The position numbers were made by a program, and so were the translations under genes. 27,817 nt of DNA from a virus: IMG/VR virus record IMGVR_UViG_3300028025_005025, positions 1 to 27,817 of that record; one strand, written 5' to 3'. The notes beneath the pieces were generated by a model. The model made no database searches, had not been told where the DNA came from, and saw only the letters and a list, made by a program, of their open reading frames with translations. Below, piece by piece: positions 14,929 through 23,129 of this stretch (position 1 is its first letter; each line of letters begins with the position of its first letter).

Positions 14929-16105
14929 AATTGAATATATCTTTCCACGGACCCATTTTTCTACTCAGTTGAACAACGTCTAAGTATTTATTACCTTGAT
15001 TCCAAAGTTTATCATCTTCAGATTCAACACGAAGATACGATTTCATTGTTTCAGTAAGAATCCAGTTTGAATACGGAGAGTCTTCGTATAGCAACTTTAA
15101 ATCTTCTTTGAATTGTTTTGATGCACAATTCAACGAGAGATACTCAGGAAACACAATGAAATTCTGATTGATAGTTGTGTGGGGTTTGAGTTTAGTGAGC
15201 GGAACTGCCCATTCATAAAACTCAGGTAGATATGGTGCATTCAACCATTGAATGCTACATGTAATGTTTATAGCAGCGATATGAGGATTTTCTAGAAACT
15301 TTTGAATATTTCTATTCGCCTTTTCCCAATCATTTGGGTATCGAATAAACTTATTTCTATCACCTACTGCATCCATACTACAACCAAGCGTAACAACCTT
15401 AAAGTGTTTCCAATAATCGCTGAACGATTCATCATAAGTTGTGCAATTGGTGTTGTAACTGATATGAATGTTACTAGCGACACCCCATTCTATTAGTTTT
15501 TCAAGTAATTTCCAGTGCATCGGCATAATAAACGGTTCGCCGCCATTAATATACAGATACCTTAAAGTGTCTTTGTGTGCATATAGTTGATCAATAATAC
15601 TTTCGTCGAACCACTGAAACAATTCATGTTCAGCACTGTTTTTTGTCATAAATGGAAGTTGGTCAGACCATTCTTTATAATCAGACACAAGGGAAGAACT
15701 AGAGTCAGGATAACACATCAAACACTTTAAGTTACAAAGGTTACTTAATCTGATATCTAGAAATTCTAGTTTAGGTTTCTCAATATTTTCCCATCGATTA
15801 TTTTCAGTAATTCGTCGCGACTTTCCACCATATTGCTCAATCTTATAACAACCCTCGCAAGCAGATGGATACTGTTGGGATAACATTTCTTCGCGAATTC
15901 TGTTCGTCGAATAACTATTAAAGATTTCATCAAATGTGTGTGTTTTTAAATTTAGCAATTCTCCTTGACTATCTTTGGCGAATCCACTATCTGGACCATC
16001 CATTTTAGCAACACAACAAATAGAAACGTTGCCGTTGGGATGTAGATTCATATGATTGAACGGGAGGGTACAATACCCGTCATTTCTTAGAGAGTGTTGA
16101 ACCAC
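14912..16105 (-). CDS. Radical SAM protein C with N-terminal twitch-type Cys motif
   Basis: A 397-residue radical SAM protein. Auxiliary cysteines are C12 (C-T-L-P-F-N-H), C30-C31 after P-N-G-N-V-S-I, and C83-x2-C86; the main motif is C124-N-L-K-C128-L-M-C131, with N-G-G-E-P for SAM binding. The start is GTG 16105 behind GAGGAG, which lies inside the end of gene B; the GTG has better ribosome-site support than any nearby ATG. Of the five, this one most closely follows the textbook N-terminal twitch pattern. The reaction is unknown. Confidence 0.85.
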   Translation of the reverse strand: MVQHSLRNDGYCTLPFNHMNLHPNGNVSICCVAKMDGPDSGFAKDSQGELLNLKTHTFDEIFNSYSTNRIREEMLSQQYPSACEGCYKIEQYGGKSRRITENNRWENIEKPKLEFLDIRLSNLCNLKCLMCYPDSSSSLVSDYKEWSDQLPFMTKNSAEHELFQWFDESIIDQLYAHKDTLRYLYINGGEPFIMPMHWKLLEKLIEWGVASNIHISYNTNCTTYDESFSDYWKHFKVVTLGCSMDAVGDRNKFIRYPNDWEKANRNIQKFLENPHIAAINITCSIQWLNAPYLPEFYEWAVPLTKLKPHTTINQNFIVFPEYLSLNCASKQFKEDLKLLYEDSPYSNWILTETMKSYLRVESEDDKLWNQGNKYLDVVQLSRKMGPWKDIFNYDYQY

Positions 16106-17412
16106 TGTAAAAACTCCTCTGGGAATACATCTATTGGTTTATTTCTACGAGAACTATATTGAGTATAGAATCTTTTAAAGTCTCTTTTGTTTTTTTCTAG
16201 ATCTGTGTCATATGAATGTGGTGTTTCAATAACGTCAACATAAGAAATCAATCGCTCGATATCACTTCTTTCTGTAAACATGAGATTTGGATCGTCTCTA
16301 TTTAATTCACACCAATCACTAAGTTTTTGATATACATTTTCTCTGAGAATGTCTGGCAAAACGGTAAGACTTTGAAATGCAGGGAAACGCAAGAAATTAA
16401 TACTCATACTAATGCGATTGCCATACTTCTGTTTCCATTGCATGACTTGATCCATAAACTCAGTAATATTAAATAGACACAAAGCATTAATTGTCATCAT
16501 AACAACAATTCGTTTTACATTAGATTCGGAAAGAATTCGTTCAACGTTATTTTTCCATTCTTCATAGACTAATCCGTCACGAATATACTCTGCTTGCGCT
16601 CCAGTAGTTTCCATACTAGTAAAGATAGTTAAGTTATTGATATTAAATGAACTTTCTATCAATCTATCAATGATTGCTTTTTTCGCACCAAGATTGGAAT
16701 TGATACCCAATTCAAACTGATATTTTTCCTCAGCAAACATGTCAATTAGTTTCCAAACATCGACATTCATCAGAGGTTCGCCGCCTGTAATGCGCAGAAC
16801 ACGCAATTCTTTGCTTAACTCAGGCCACCATTCCCAGAATGCTTTAATGAATGGATTTTCTGATTTTTCATAACAATTGTTGGCAGTACCATCATGCTTG
16901 AATGCTCCACCTCCCGATGTTTCAAGATCATAATGCCCAAACTTCTTGATGTCTCGTTCCCATGTTGTGCTGAAGTTTGCATTACAATAACTGCAAGCAA
17001 AATTGCAGGTGCGATCAAACATAATCTCTAGTGTCGGTGGAACAACACGAGCATCTGCGGGTATATCAAACCAATTCTGCATTTCTTCTTGTGTAAACTG
17101 TAAAGATTTAAATACACGATCTGATATGTATTCAGGTCCCATACTTTCGATCTTCCAACAATAGTCACACTCTGTTGGTTTATGACCTTGCTGCATCAAT
17201 TCCCGCATCTTAATTTTATGGTCAGTATTATGCAACTTGGCAGGATCTTCTGCTACTTGTGCAGCGTCCATTTTGTGAACTGGAGGAAGGTGACAACTAC
17301 TAGTCTCTCCGCTGTTTAACCAAAGAGTACTGTTACCCCATTTCGCACCACAAAAAGATGCGGATTTAGAATTCAGTATACTGTTTCTAAATTTTAGTAG
17401 ACCGTCATCCAT
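16087..17412 (-). CDS. Radical SAM protein B, C-H variant of the twitch motif
   Basis: A 441-residue radical SAM protein closely resembling gene A: both have F-C-x-A-K-W, S-G-E-T-x-S-C-H, H-N-T, E-C-D-Y-C-W-K-I-E and S-D-R. The auxiliary set is C21, C40-H41 and C82-x2-C85, with His replacing the second Cys of the usual C-C. The main motif is C136-N-F-A-C140-S-Y-C143 and the SAM site is R-I-T-G-G-E-P-L-M. A-B similarity suggests tandem duplication inside the operon followed by divergence. The ATG overlaps the stop of gene A by a few bases. The substrate is unknown. Confidence 0.85.
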   Translation of the reverse strand: MDDGLLKFRNSILNSKSASFCGAKWGNSTLWLNSGETSSCHLPPVHKMDAAQVAEDPAKLHNTDHKIKMRELMQQGHKPTECDYCWKIESMGPEYISDRVFKSLQFTQEEMQNWFDIPADARVVPPTLEIMFDRTCNFACSYCNANFSTTWERDIKKFGHYDLETSGGGAFKHDGTANNCYEKSENPFIKAFWEWWPELSKELRVLRITGGEPLMNVDVWKLIDMFAEEKYQFELGINSNLGAKKAIIDRLIESSFNINNLTIFTSMETTGAQAEYIRDGLVYEEWKNNVERILSESNVKRIVVMMTINALCLFNITEFMDQVMQWKQKYGNRISMSINFLRFPAFQSLTVLPDILRENVYQKLSDWCELNRDDPNLMFTERSDIERLISYVDVIETPHSYDTDLEKNKRDFKRFYTQYSSRRNKPIDVFPEEFLQWFNTL

Positions 17413-18829
17413 AGTATTCGTCTTCCATTAAATATGCAAGTTCGGGAAACGTTTCAACAAATGATGTTTTTCTACGTTTATCTAAACTGCGAGTATAGTT
17501 TCTAAAGTCTTTATAAAGAGACTGAGGTTCTTTTGTCGATCTCATATAGTCAACTAATCGTTTTACTTGATCGACTTCTTCCAAATAAAATGTTTCTTGG
17601 GTCGATTTTTTTGGTGTTAATTTATGCGTCTCGACGAAATCGATCCACATGTCACCAAACCTCTGCTTATCTTCATCTGATAGTAGTGTCAAACATAACA
17701 TCCGAGGCCAACGAAGATATGACAAGTGGGTTCTTACTCTAAATTCGTGCAACTTGCTATAATACTGCAATCGCATTTCTCTGATATACCCGAGATATTC
17801 TAGAAATGTCGGAGCACTAGTCAAATTAATTGTGGTCATATAATGTAACCGTGTTGTATTCGGTGTATTATCCAGAACATATTTACAGTTCTTCTTAAAC
17901 TCATCAAATTGCATACCAAATCTAGAATACTCGGCATGCTTGCCAGTGCTCTCGAGGGATGTATAAACGTCGAACAATTTAATATTACACGAGATTCTAT
18001 TGATGTACTCTACAAGTTTTTCGACCAATTTATCAGGAACATTGAGATTAGTATTAATCGCAAGTGTCAAATTCGGATTGGGATTCTCTGCGATGTAGTC
18101 AAGAACTCGCCAAGTATGCTTACTGAGTAAGGGTTCGCCGCCAGTAATTCTAAACGTATGGAGATTGGGATAGAGGTCAGGCCACCACTTCCAGAAAGCA
18201 TCAATATATGGATTTTGTTCTTTACGATGGATTGGCAGTTTACCAACTTCCTTCAACCAATCAAGATCATGTAAGTTGAAGTCTTCAAGTTCTATTGGTC
18301 CATGTGTTTCGATTTCTTCTTGCCAACGAGAAGAACTTTCGGGACTACAATAGACGCACTTAAAATTGCAAGTTGATTCGAATGCAACCTCGAGATAAGA
18401 AGGATCTATGTTAGCACCTTCTCCTGACTCGACAATTTCTTCGATATGCGGTAATGCCCAAGAATAAGTGGATTTATAGATTCTATCGCTCATCCAATCC
18501 TTATTCAGATTCTCAATTTTCCAGCAATAGTCACACTCTTTAGTTTGAATTCCATTTAGCATATCCTTTCTTGCTGCCATTTTGACCGCTGTGTTATGAA
18601 TGCCTCTTGGATTATCCTTAATGTCTTCTAGAGTAATTTTGTGTCTTGATGGGTGGTGACAACTATGTGTCTCTCCACTATAAAGCAAGATTGTAGACTG
18701 CTTCCATTTCGCAGCGCAAAACGAAGGACTGACAGCATTAATCTGTTCTCGTTTTTCTTTTAGAAAATTCCAGTAAGAATCTACTGAGTGAACATCTAAC
18801 TTATGCTCTTCGTGTGCACCATCGCTCAT
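17405..18829 (-). CDS. Radical SAM protein A, C-H variant of the twitch motif
   Basis: A 474-residue radical SAM protein, first of the five. Auxiliary residues are C38 (F-C-A-A-K-W), C57-H58 (S-G-E-T-H-S-C-H) and C99-x2-C102; the main motif is C154-N-F-K-C158-V-Y-C161, with R-I-T-G-G-E-P-L-L at the SAM site. It shares its whole architecture with gene B, including W-K-I-E after the last auxiliary Cys. Start ATG 18829 overlaps the methyltransferase stop (TAATG). The C-H arrangement may give a cluster with a His ligand or leave an open iron site for substrate (inference). Confidence 0.85.
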   Translation of the reverse strand: MSDGAHEEHKLDVHSVDSYWNFLKEKREQINAVSPSFCAAKWKQSTILLYSGETHSCHHPSRHKITLEDIKDNPRGIHNTAVKMAARKDMLNGIQTKECDYCWKIENLNKDWMSDRIYKSTYSWALPHIEEIVESGEGANIDPSYLEVAFESTCNFKCVYCSPESSSRWQEEIETHGPIELEDFNLHDLDWLKEVGKLPIHRKEQNPYIDAFWKWWPDLYPNLHTFRITGGEPLLSKHTWRVLDYIAENPNPNLTLAINTNLNVPDKLVEKLVEYINRISCNIKLFDVYTSLESTGKHAEYSRFGMQFDEFKKNCKYVLDNTPNTTRLHYMTTINLTSAPTFLEYLGYIREMRLQYYSKLHEFRVRTHLSYLRWPRMLCLTLLSDEDKQRFGDMWIDFVETHKLTPKKSTQETFYLEEVDQVKRLVDYMRSTKEPQSLYKDFRNYTRSLDKRRKTSFVETFPELAYLMEDEYYG

Positions 18830-19413
18830 TATTTGTATCCCACTGCCATGTATCTATAGAAATGCCCACACTTCAACATACCAGCGTATTCTGGTTCTTT
18901 GATTCTGTTTATGTTTAAGAATTGCTCTAGATTATCGGCAAGACGAACATGCTCAGGATTTTCTAGATTATTTCCTTGGACGATATATTTAGTCCCGCTA
19001 GGAATAGCGTTCCACCAAGCATCATAAACTTCCTGCGTCACATGTTCGCTACTTGTATTGATTACTAGATGAGGATACATACAGACAGCAGGCATTCCAT
19101 TTTGCATGTCATGTTGACGAAAACGAATCTCGTGATAATAATTATTGATAGCATCAAATACTTTTTTACAACTATGGTCTACATCAGTAGTTACAATTTG
19201 AACATTTGGAAATTTATGTGCAATAAACTGTGCAAGAACTCCATACCATCCGCCAAAAATTACGATAGATCTATCCATGGGAGTTACATGTTCAAGTAAC
19301 CACTTCTTACTTTCGATCTGACTCGGCCAAAAGTTTTCTGAAAATCTGTATGCATTTTCTGGATTATTGCGGATGTATTCCATCCAATTCATTACAACAT
19401 CAAAATTAACCAC
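18829..19413 (-). CDS. Class I SAM-dependent methyltransferase-like protein
   Basis: A protein of about 194 residues with a Rossmann-like motif I, I-V-I-F-G-G-W-Y-G-V-L-A-Q-F, an acidic strand-2 end (V-T-T-D-V-D), and Q-H-D-M followed by a strand ending V-I-N-T-S-S-E-H. This is the usual class I methyltransferase layout, with the glycine-rich loop changed to G-G-W-Y-G. I recall similar short proteins in T4-like marine phages. I chose GTG 19413 behind AAGGA; ATG 19467 and ATG 19389 are alternatives, and the first codons overlap the end of the upstream gene. Placement before five radical SAM genes suggests a tailoring step of the same pathway. The acceptor is unknown. Confidence 0.65.
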   Translation of the reverse strand: MVNFDVVMNWMEYIRNNPENAYRFSENFWPSQIESKKWLLEHVTPMDRSIVIFGGWYGVLAQFIAHKFPNVQIVTTDVDHSCKKVFDAINNYYHEIRFRQHDMQNGMPAVCMYPHLVINTSSEHVTQEVYDAWWNAIPSGTKYIVQGNNLENPEHVRLADNLEQFLNINRIKEPEYAGMLKCGHFYRYMAVGYK

Positions 19414-19816
19414 GACGCATCCTTGAGATTTCTTCCATTTGTTTTTGATCAATGACAGGAACAGCATTGCTCTTGTGCATAGTAGCGATGCCCTTGATCA
19501 GAGTGCCAGTATATTCATTAGGTTTCTTGGCAAACGTAACACCGATGCCATCACCGCTCTCGTATTTAGGCGACTCGCGACGAAGGGTAGTTGCGTGCAT
19601 AGGATTCGACACGACACCCTTCAGTTTGGGTTTATACTTACCCTGACGATAAGTAACGTATTCGTCAAACGTCTTGGTCTTGCATCCAAGTTTCTTCATA
19701 TGCTTGTTATAAGCAACCCAATCTTGGGCATACTTAGCAGTCACACCCTTGTTCGCAGTCTTGCGCTTGCGAGTGCTGGTGGTAGTGAACGCAGGGGACA
19801 TGAGGTGCATTGACAT
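19406..19816 (-). CDS. Conserved phage protein of unknown function, first gene of the modification run
   Basis: A 136-residue basic protein beginning M-S-M-H-L-M-S-P-A-F-T-T-T-S-T and containing, near the C-terminus, Y-T-G-T-L-I-K-G-I-A-T-M-H-K-S-N-A-V-P-V. I recognise this ending from conserved hypothetical proteins of marine and other phages, but no function is known to me. The ATG at 19816 has an AAGGA site and lies directly behind the single promoter that appears to serve the genes down to 10198. Since this protein is also found in phages without the radical SAM cluster, it is probably a core phage gene that supplies the promoter, not a pathway member (inference). Confidence 0.8.
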   Translation of the reverse strand: MSMHLMSPAFTTTSTRKRKTANKGVTAKYAQDWVAYNKHMKKLGCKTKTFDEYVTYRQGKYKPKLKGVVSNPMHATTLRRESPKYESGDGIGVTFAKKPNEYTGTLIKGIATMHKSNAVPVIDQKQMEEISRMRRG

Positions 19817-19848
19817 AAAACTTATCCTTTTCCTTAGACGACATAGTC

Positions 19849-19877
19849 AGTATACCTGTTATCGAGACAAAAGTCAA
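19849..19877 (-). promoter_or_regulatory. Sigma70-like promoter of the modification operon
   Basis: TTGACT (19877-19872), 17-base spacer, TATACT (19854-19849). It is the only clear promoter found upstream of the unbroken gene run 19816-10198. Confidence 0.8.
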
Positions 19878-19911
19878 GGGAAAAAAAGATATTATTTTAG
19901 CAAATGAGGTG

Positions 19912-19940
19912 TTGACTTTTATCTCGTTTTGCGGTAGAAT
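19912..19940 (+). promoter_or_regulatory. Sigma70-like promoter, divergent, for the small-gene cassette
   Basis: TTGACT (19912-19917), 17-base spacer, TAGAAT (19935-19940). The two divergent -35 elements are 34 bases apart. RNA would start near 19947, just before the AGGAG ribosome site of the first small gene. Confidence 0.8.
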
Positions 19941-19958
19941 GGATAATAGGAGAATGTA

Positions 19959-20252
19959 ATGACCGATCTTTATCACCTTTTTCAAGAACTAGAAACCGCC
20001 GAAATTTTCGAAATGGAAGACGAGTTCAACCGAATCAAAGCACAAATCAGCAAGCACGGTAATTTTGAACGTTTAAAGTTCAACCACGAAAAGAAAGCAG
20101 ACGAGGTTTATCACCTTCAACGAGCGTACGACGGAGAAATCACGACGTACATAAACGGAGTCAAAACCGTAGAAAATTATTTAGAATACGAATTCAGAAA
20201 AGGACGAGTCAAGCGCGACAACCCACTTTTAAAATATATCATAAGAAAGTAA
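19959..20252 (+). CDS. Small charged protein 1 of the plus-strand cassette
   Basis: A 97-residue Glu/Lys-rich protein, predicted mostly helical, containing a repeated E-F-x-R type pattern and ending basic. ATG 19959 has AGGAG (19948-19952) at good spacing and lies directly behind a promoter. I recognise no family. Position behind an early-type promoter, apart from structural genes, fits the small host-takeover proteins of T4-like phages, but that is inference. Confidence 0.75.
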   Translation: MTDLYHLFQELETAEIFEMEDEFNRIKAQISKHGNFERLKFNHEKKADEVYHLQRAYDGEITTYINGVKTVENYLEYEFRKGRVKRDNPLLKYIIRK

Positions 20253-20261
20253 AAAAGAGGC

Positions 20262-20290
20262 TTGACTTTTCCCTGGAAATGGGGTATATT
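20262..20290 (+). promoter_or_regulatory. Sigma70-like promoter within the small-gene cassette
   Basis: TTGACT (20262-20267), 17-base spacer, TATATT (20285-20290). RNA should start near 20297, which rules out the ATG at 20279 as the start of the next gene. Confidence 0.8.
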
Positions 20291-20314
20291 GGTAATATTA
20301 TGATGGAGACTACG

Positions 20315-20548
20315 ATGATTGATATGAATGAATTTCAAATTTCTGAAGAAGCAGAAACCCTACTTGAAACTCTTGGTTATGAGTGGAATGGATGGGGATA
20401 TATCGCCCAAGATTTCCTAGAAATCAATGGTGAGTTAGAAGCGAATGGTGTCCCCAGTTATAAGACGTTCGAAGAGTTTCTCCGCCGTAAGTTGGAATGG
20501 AAGCAGTCTCTGAAGAGCGATATGATTGATGAGAAGGAAGTAGCATAA
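20315..20548 (+). CDS. Small acidic protein 2 of the plus-strand cassette
   Basis: A 77-residue acidic protein beginning M-I-D-M-N-E-F and containing G-Y-E-W-N-G-W-G-Y-I. Start ATG 20315 is chosen because the longer in-frame ATG (20279) lies inside the promoter, while GGAG at 20305-20308 is well placed for 20315. Its stop overlaps the next ATG (TAATG). No family is recognised. Confidence 0.75.
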   Translation: MIDMNEFQISEEAETLLETLGYEWNGWGYIAQDFLEINGELEANGVPSYKTFEEFLRRKLEWKQSLKSDMIDEKEVA

Positions 20549-20766
20549 TGCCATACATTACCACAGAAGTCCATATTGAACTTGAAGATTTTGACGACGA
20601 AGAACTTATCGAAGAACTAGTCGATCGAGGTTACTACGTTAACAAACTAGTCGAAGATTGTAGAACTCCACTCCAACTTCTATATGAAGCATGGGTTTAT
20701 AAGACTGGTGATTATGAAGATCTATTTCGCAAATATTGTCAACAAAATCTTGGCAGGAGTTTTTAA
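20548..20766 (+). CDS. Small acidic protein 3 of the plus-strand cassette
   Basis: A 72-residue acidic protein with an N-terminal strand Y-I-T-T-E-V-H-I-E followed by an Asp/Glu-rich segment (D-F-D-D-E-E-L-I-E-E). ATG overlaps the previous stop and is preceded by GAAGGAAG. Its own stop overlaps the next start. The protein is unknown; the acidity would suit a DNA-mimic or protein-binding role, which is speculative. Confidence 0.7.
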   Translation: MPYITTEVHIELEDFDDEELIEELVDRGYYVNKLVEDCRTPLQLLYEAWVYKTGDYEDLFRKYCQQNLGRSF

Positions 20767-20936
20767 TGACCGTTTCTTTTCTTGAAGAAGATGCACCATA
20801 TTTCGACGAATTGGTCGATGGTAGCGTTGGCGCATTACAGAATGCATTGTTTGACGCAGACCTGGACGAAGAAGCAAACATCATAGAACAGATTATGTGG
20901 AAGTTAGTAAATAAGATAGAACTGGAAAAGCAATGA
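20766..20936 (+). CDS. Small acidic protein 4 of the plus-strand cassette
   Basis: A 56-residue acidic protein (M-T-V-S-F-L-E-E-D-A-P-Y), with D-A-D-L-D-E-E-A-N-I-I-E in the middle. The start is the ATG overlapping the previous stop (TAATG at 20764-20768); an earlier in-frame ATG (20736) would overlap the previous gene needlessly. No family is recognised. Confidence 0.7.
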   Translation: MTVSFLEEDAPYFDELVDGSVGALQNALFDADLDEEANIIEQIMWKLVNKIELEKQ

Positions 20937-21115
20937 GCACATCAATCCACGATCAGGAACTCGATACGCATTTTGAGAAAGTAGAACAAGATCTGTATAG
21001 TTTAGAACATAGTTATACGATAAACCCAAAACAAGAACCTGTGTTCTACGATCTCAAGAACCCGAACACATTCCTACTTACTTGGTCGTTGCTCGATAAA
21101 CGCCATCGAAGTTAG
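20933..21115 (+). CDS. Small protein 5 of the plus-strand cassette
   Basis: A 60-residue protein starting M-S-T-S-I-H-D-Q-E-L, coupled to the previous gene by an ATGA overlap. Its last 38 bases overlap the 3' end of the convergent adenylate cyclase gene, and no terminator separates them. The basic end (K-R-H-R-S) differs from the acidic rest. Coding is likely from position and coupling; function is unknown. Confidence 0.6.
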   Translation: MSTSIHDQELDTHFEKVEQDLYSLEHSYTINPKQEPVFYDLKNPNTFLLTWSLLDKRHRS

Positions 21116-23129
21116 CAGGAGGTTCGCCCTCCATGCGCTCGAGCATCATATCATAATAATTGACCAACTCTCCTTGCCAGCACTTCTTTAAGTCGCTGGC
21201 AAACATTTTAGCAGTCTCCCATTTACCTTCGCGATATAGTTGCAAGAACTTCTTATGTTGCAATTCGCCAGGAGCATCAAAAAATGGGAATGCTGTATAG
21301 ATTCGCGCAGGTTCTGTCTTACCTTTCACTGCAATCAGGTCAAGTTCTACGACTTGGTATACATCCCCAACCAATTCGGCCGTTTGTGGTCCGAGGACGA
21401 GTTTGACACCATAAGGTTTGGACTGACCTTCGAGACGAGCAGCCAGATTAACCCCATCACCCAAGCAAGTATAATCAAAACGCTGGTCGCTGCCCATATT
21501 ACCAACAACCACAGTGGCAGTGTTAATACCAAGACCCATGCCAAAAGCGGGAATGCCTTCTCTCGTAACTTCTTCATTAAAAGTCTCCAAATCCTTTAAC
21601 ATTTGGAATGCTGTTCGCACAGCATCCAATGCATGTTGTTTATTATCTACAGGTGCATTCCAGAATGCCATTTGCGCATCACCGATATACTTATCAAGTG
21701 TACCTTTATTCTCTAAAATTGCTCTTGTCATGACTGTCATGTAGCGGTTCATGATCTTTGTCAGACCCTGAACGTCTTCGCCGTAGTGCTCAGAAATAGT
21801 AGTGAACCCACGAACGTCTGTGAACATGATCGACAGTTCTCTAGAATCACCACCCAGTTGCAATAGTTCTGGTTGACGTTGTAGTTGTGCTACGAGATCT
21901 GGTGACAGATAGGTTCCGAATTGCTTCTTGATTTGTTGTTTTTGTAGGAACTCACTGATAAACTTAGCAGTGTAGATGTGCATATAGATTAATGCAATGG
22001 CAAAGACGTTAAACGAAACATCGAATAAAATATTCTGCGTTTGAAATAAATATGTTGGTAAGTATAGATATCCACCTAGTAGAATTGCAATATATACTAT
22101 TGAGAATCTAAAACGAGAAAGAATAATCAATGACAGAGCAAGACCAAGAAAAACTGCAAGATCCGCAAGTTGACTCCACACAGGAATCGCAACCGAATCT
22201 CCTTTTATCAGAGTTTCAAGAATTGACGCTTGCAACTGATGGGGATGTTGCGCACCTGCGGGAGTCGCTACTGGATTCGCAATACCAGCAGCAGTTACAC
22301 CAACTACGACGATTTTACCACTCAGGTCAGGTAAAGGATCCGATCCAATTTCGTATGACTGAAATTGGTAATTAGGATTAATGAACACACGACCATATTC
22401 ATCTGTTTTTATGGTATCAAATTGAGGAACACGTAATGCTTCAACACCAGTCTGATTTATCTTTGCTTGATACGAAGAGTCTCCTGCAGCTACACGCAGC
22501 ATCTCTATCGCAAATGCAGGGTAATATTCGCCTTTTGATTGAGATAGAAGAGGAACTCGCCTTACAACCCCGTCAGTCTCGGGTAGAGTCGACGTTATAC
22601 CAACACCGACGGCTGCTTCTTGCAGAACTGGGATATTACTTAGAACGCATGGGTATTGAGGAAGAAATTCAGACGGTTGTCCGTCGCCGATTACGGCAAC
22701 TCCAGTCCGAGCAATATTCTGCACCCCCTTACATGAATCGGTTGTTGTCTGACTCAGGACTACTGGATACTGATTTAGGGTATCCGCAAGAACTCGATCA
22801 GTCCCCATCCGATCAGACTCAGGCATAAGTATAGTGCTACCAACAAGAGCAGCCCCTCTGCCATAAATGTCCCCAACAATTTTAGCATGGACTTCCCTCG
22901 GGAAAGGCCACTGTCCGTATTTCTCAATTGCTTTCTCCCCGATATTGACGGTTACAATTTGTTCAGATTGCGTCGGCGAACCGAGCATCAAATAATCATA
23001 AAACTTCAATCTCGTGGATTCAACCATGTATGGATCAGATAGTTTTACCCAAAGAAGAATACCAAAAGTAAATAGTGCCAACCAAGGCGAGAGTAAAACT
23101 TTCTTAGTTTTTTGTATAAGAGTATCCAT
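21078..23129 (-). CDS. CHASE2-domain transmembrane adenylate cyclase
   Basis: A 683-residue membrane receptor: one N-terminal transmembrane helix (about 13-30), an extracytoplasmic CHASE2 sensor domain (about 35-310, with F-Y-D-Y-L, W-P-F-P-R and V-G-V-T-A-A-G), three membrane helices (about 320-400) and a class III cyclase domain (about 430-620). The cyclase has metal-binding Asp438 (F-T-D-V-R-G-F) and Asp484 (Y-I-G-D), Lys480 and Thr554 at the purine-selecting positions, and Asn561/Arg565 (V-N-L-A-A-R), so it looks active and ATP-selective. It would raise cAMP in response to an external signal. It is the last gene of the curli-type operon, overlapping the preceding gene by 26 bases. CHASE2 cyclases are common in bacteria but unusual in a lytic phage. 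Confidence 0.9.
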   Translation of the reverse strand: MDTLIQKTKKVLLSPWLALFTFGILLWVKLSDPYMVESTRLKFYDYLMLGSPTQSEQIVTVNIGEKAIEKYGQWPFPREVHAKIVGDIYGRGAALVGSTILMPESDRMGTDRVLADTLNQYPVVLSQTTTDSCKGVQNIARTGVAVIGDGQPSEFLPQYPCVLSNIPVLQEAAVGVGITSTLPETDGVVRRVPLLSQSKGEYYPAFAIEMLRVAAGDSSYQAKINQTGVEALRVPQFDTIKTDEYGRVFINPNYQFQSYEIGSDPLPDLSGKIVVVGVTAAGIANPVATPAGAQHPHQLQASILETLIKGDSVAIPVWSQLADLAVFLGLALSLIILSRFRFSIVYIAILLGGYLYLPTYLFQTQNILFDVSFNVFAIALIYMHIYTAKFISEFLQKQQIKKQFGTYLSPDLVAQLQRQPELLQLGGDSRELSIMFTDVRGFTTISEHYGEDVQGLTKIMNRYMTVMTRAILENKGTLDKYIGDAQMAFWNAPVDNKQHALDAVRTAFQMLKDLETFNEEVTREGIPAFGMGLGINTATVVVGNMGSDQRFDYTCLGDGVNLAARLEGQSKPYGVKLVLGPQTAELVGDVYQVVELDLIAVKGKTEPARIYTAFPFFDAPGELQHKKFLQLYREGKWETAKMFASDLKKCWQGELVNYYDMMLERMEGEPPANFDGVYRATTK

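Noticed and set aside
14985-14992. AATAAATA on the minus strand inside radical SAM gene C
   Set aside because: It is an internal coding match in AT-rich sequence with no nearby gene start, so chance is the simpler explanation.
22130-22828. Two plus-strand ORFs (81 and 130 codons) opposite the CHASE2 cyclase gene
   Set aside because: They are antisense to a well-supported conserved coding sequence, have no promoter or coupling, and their Gln/Leu-rich composition follows from the complementary codons.
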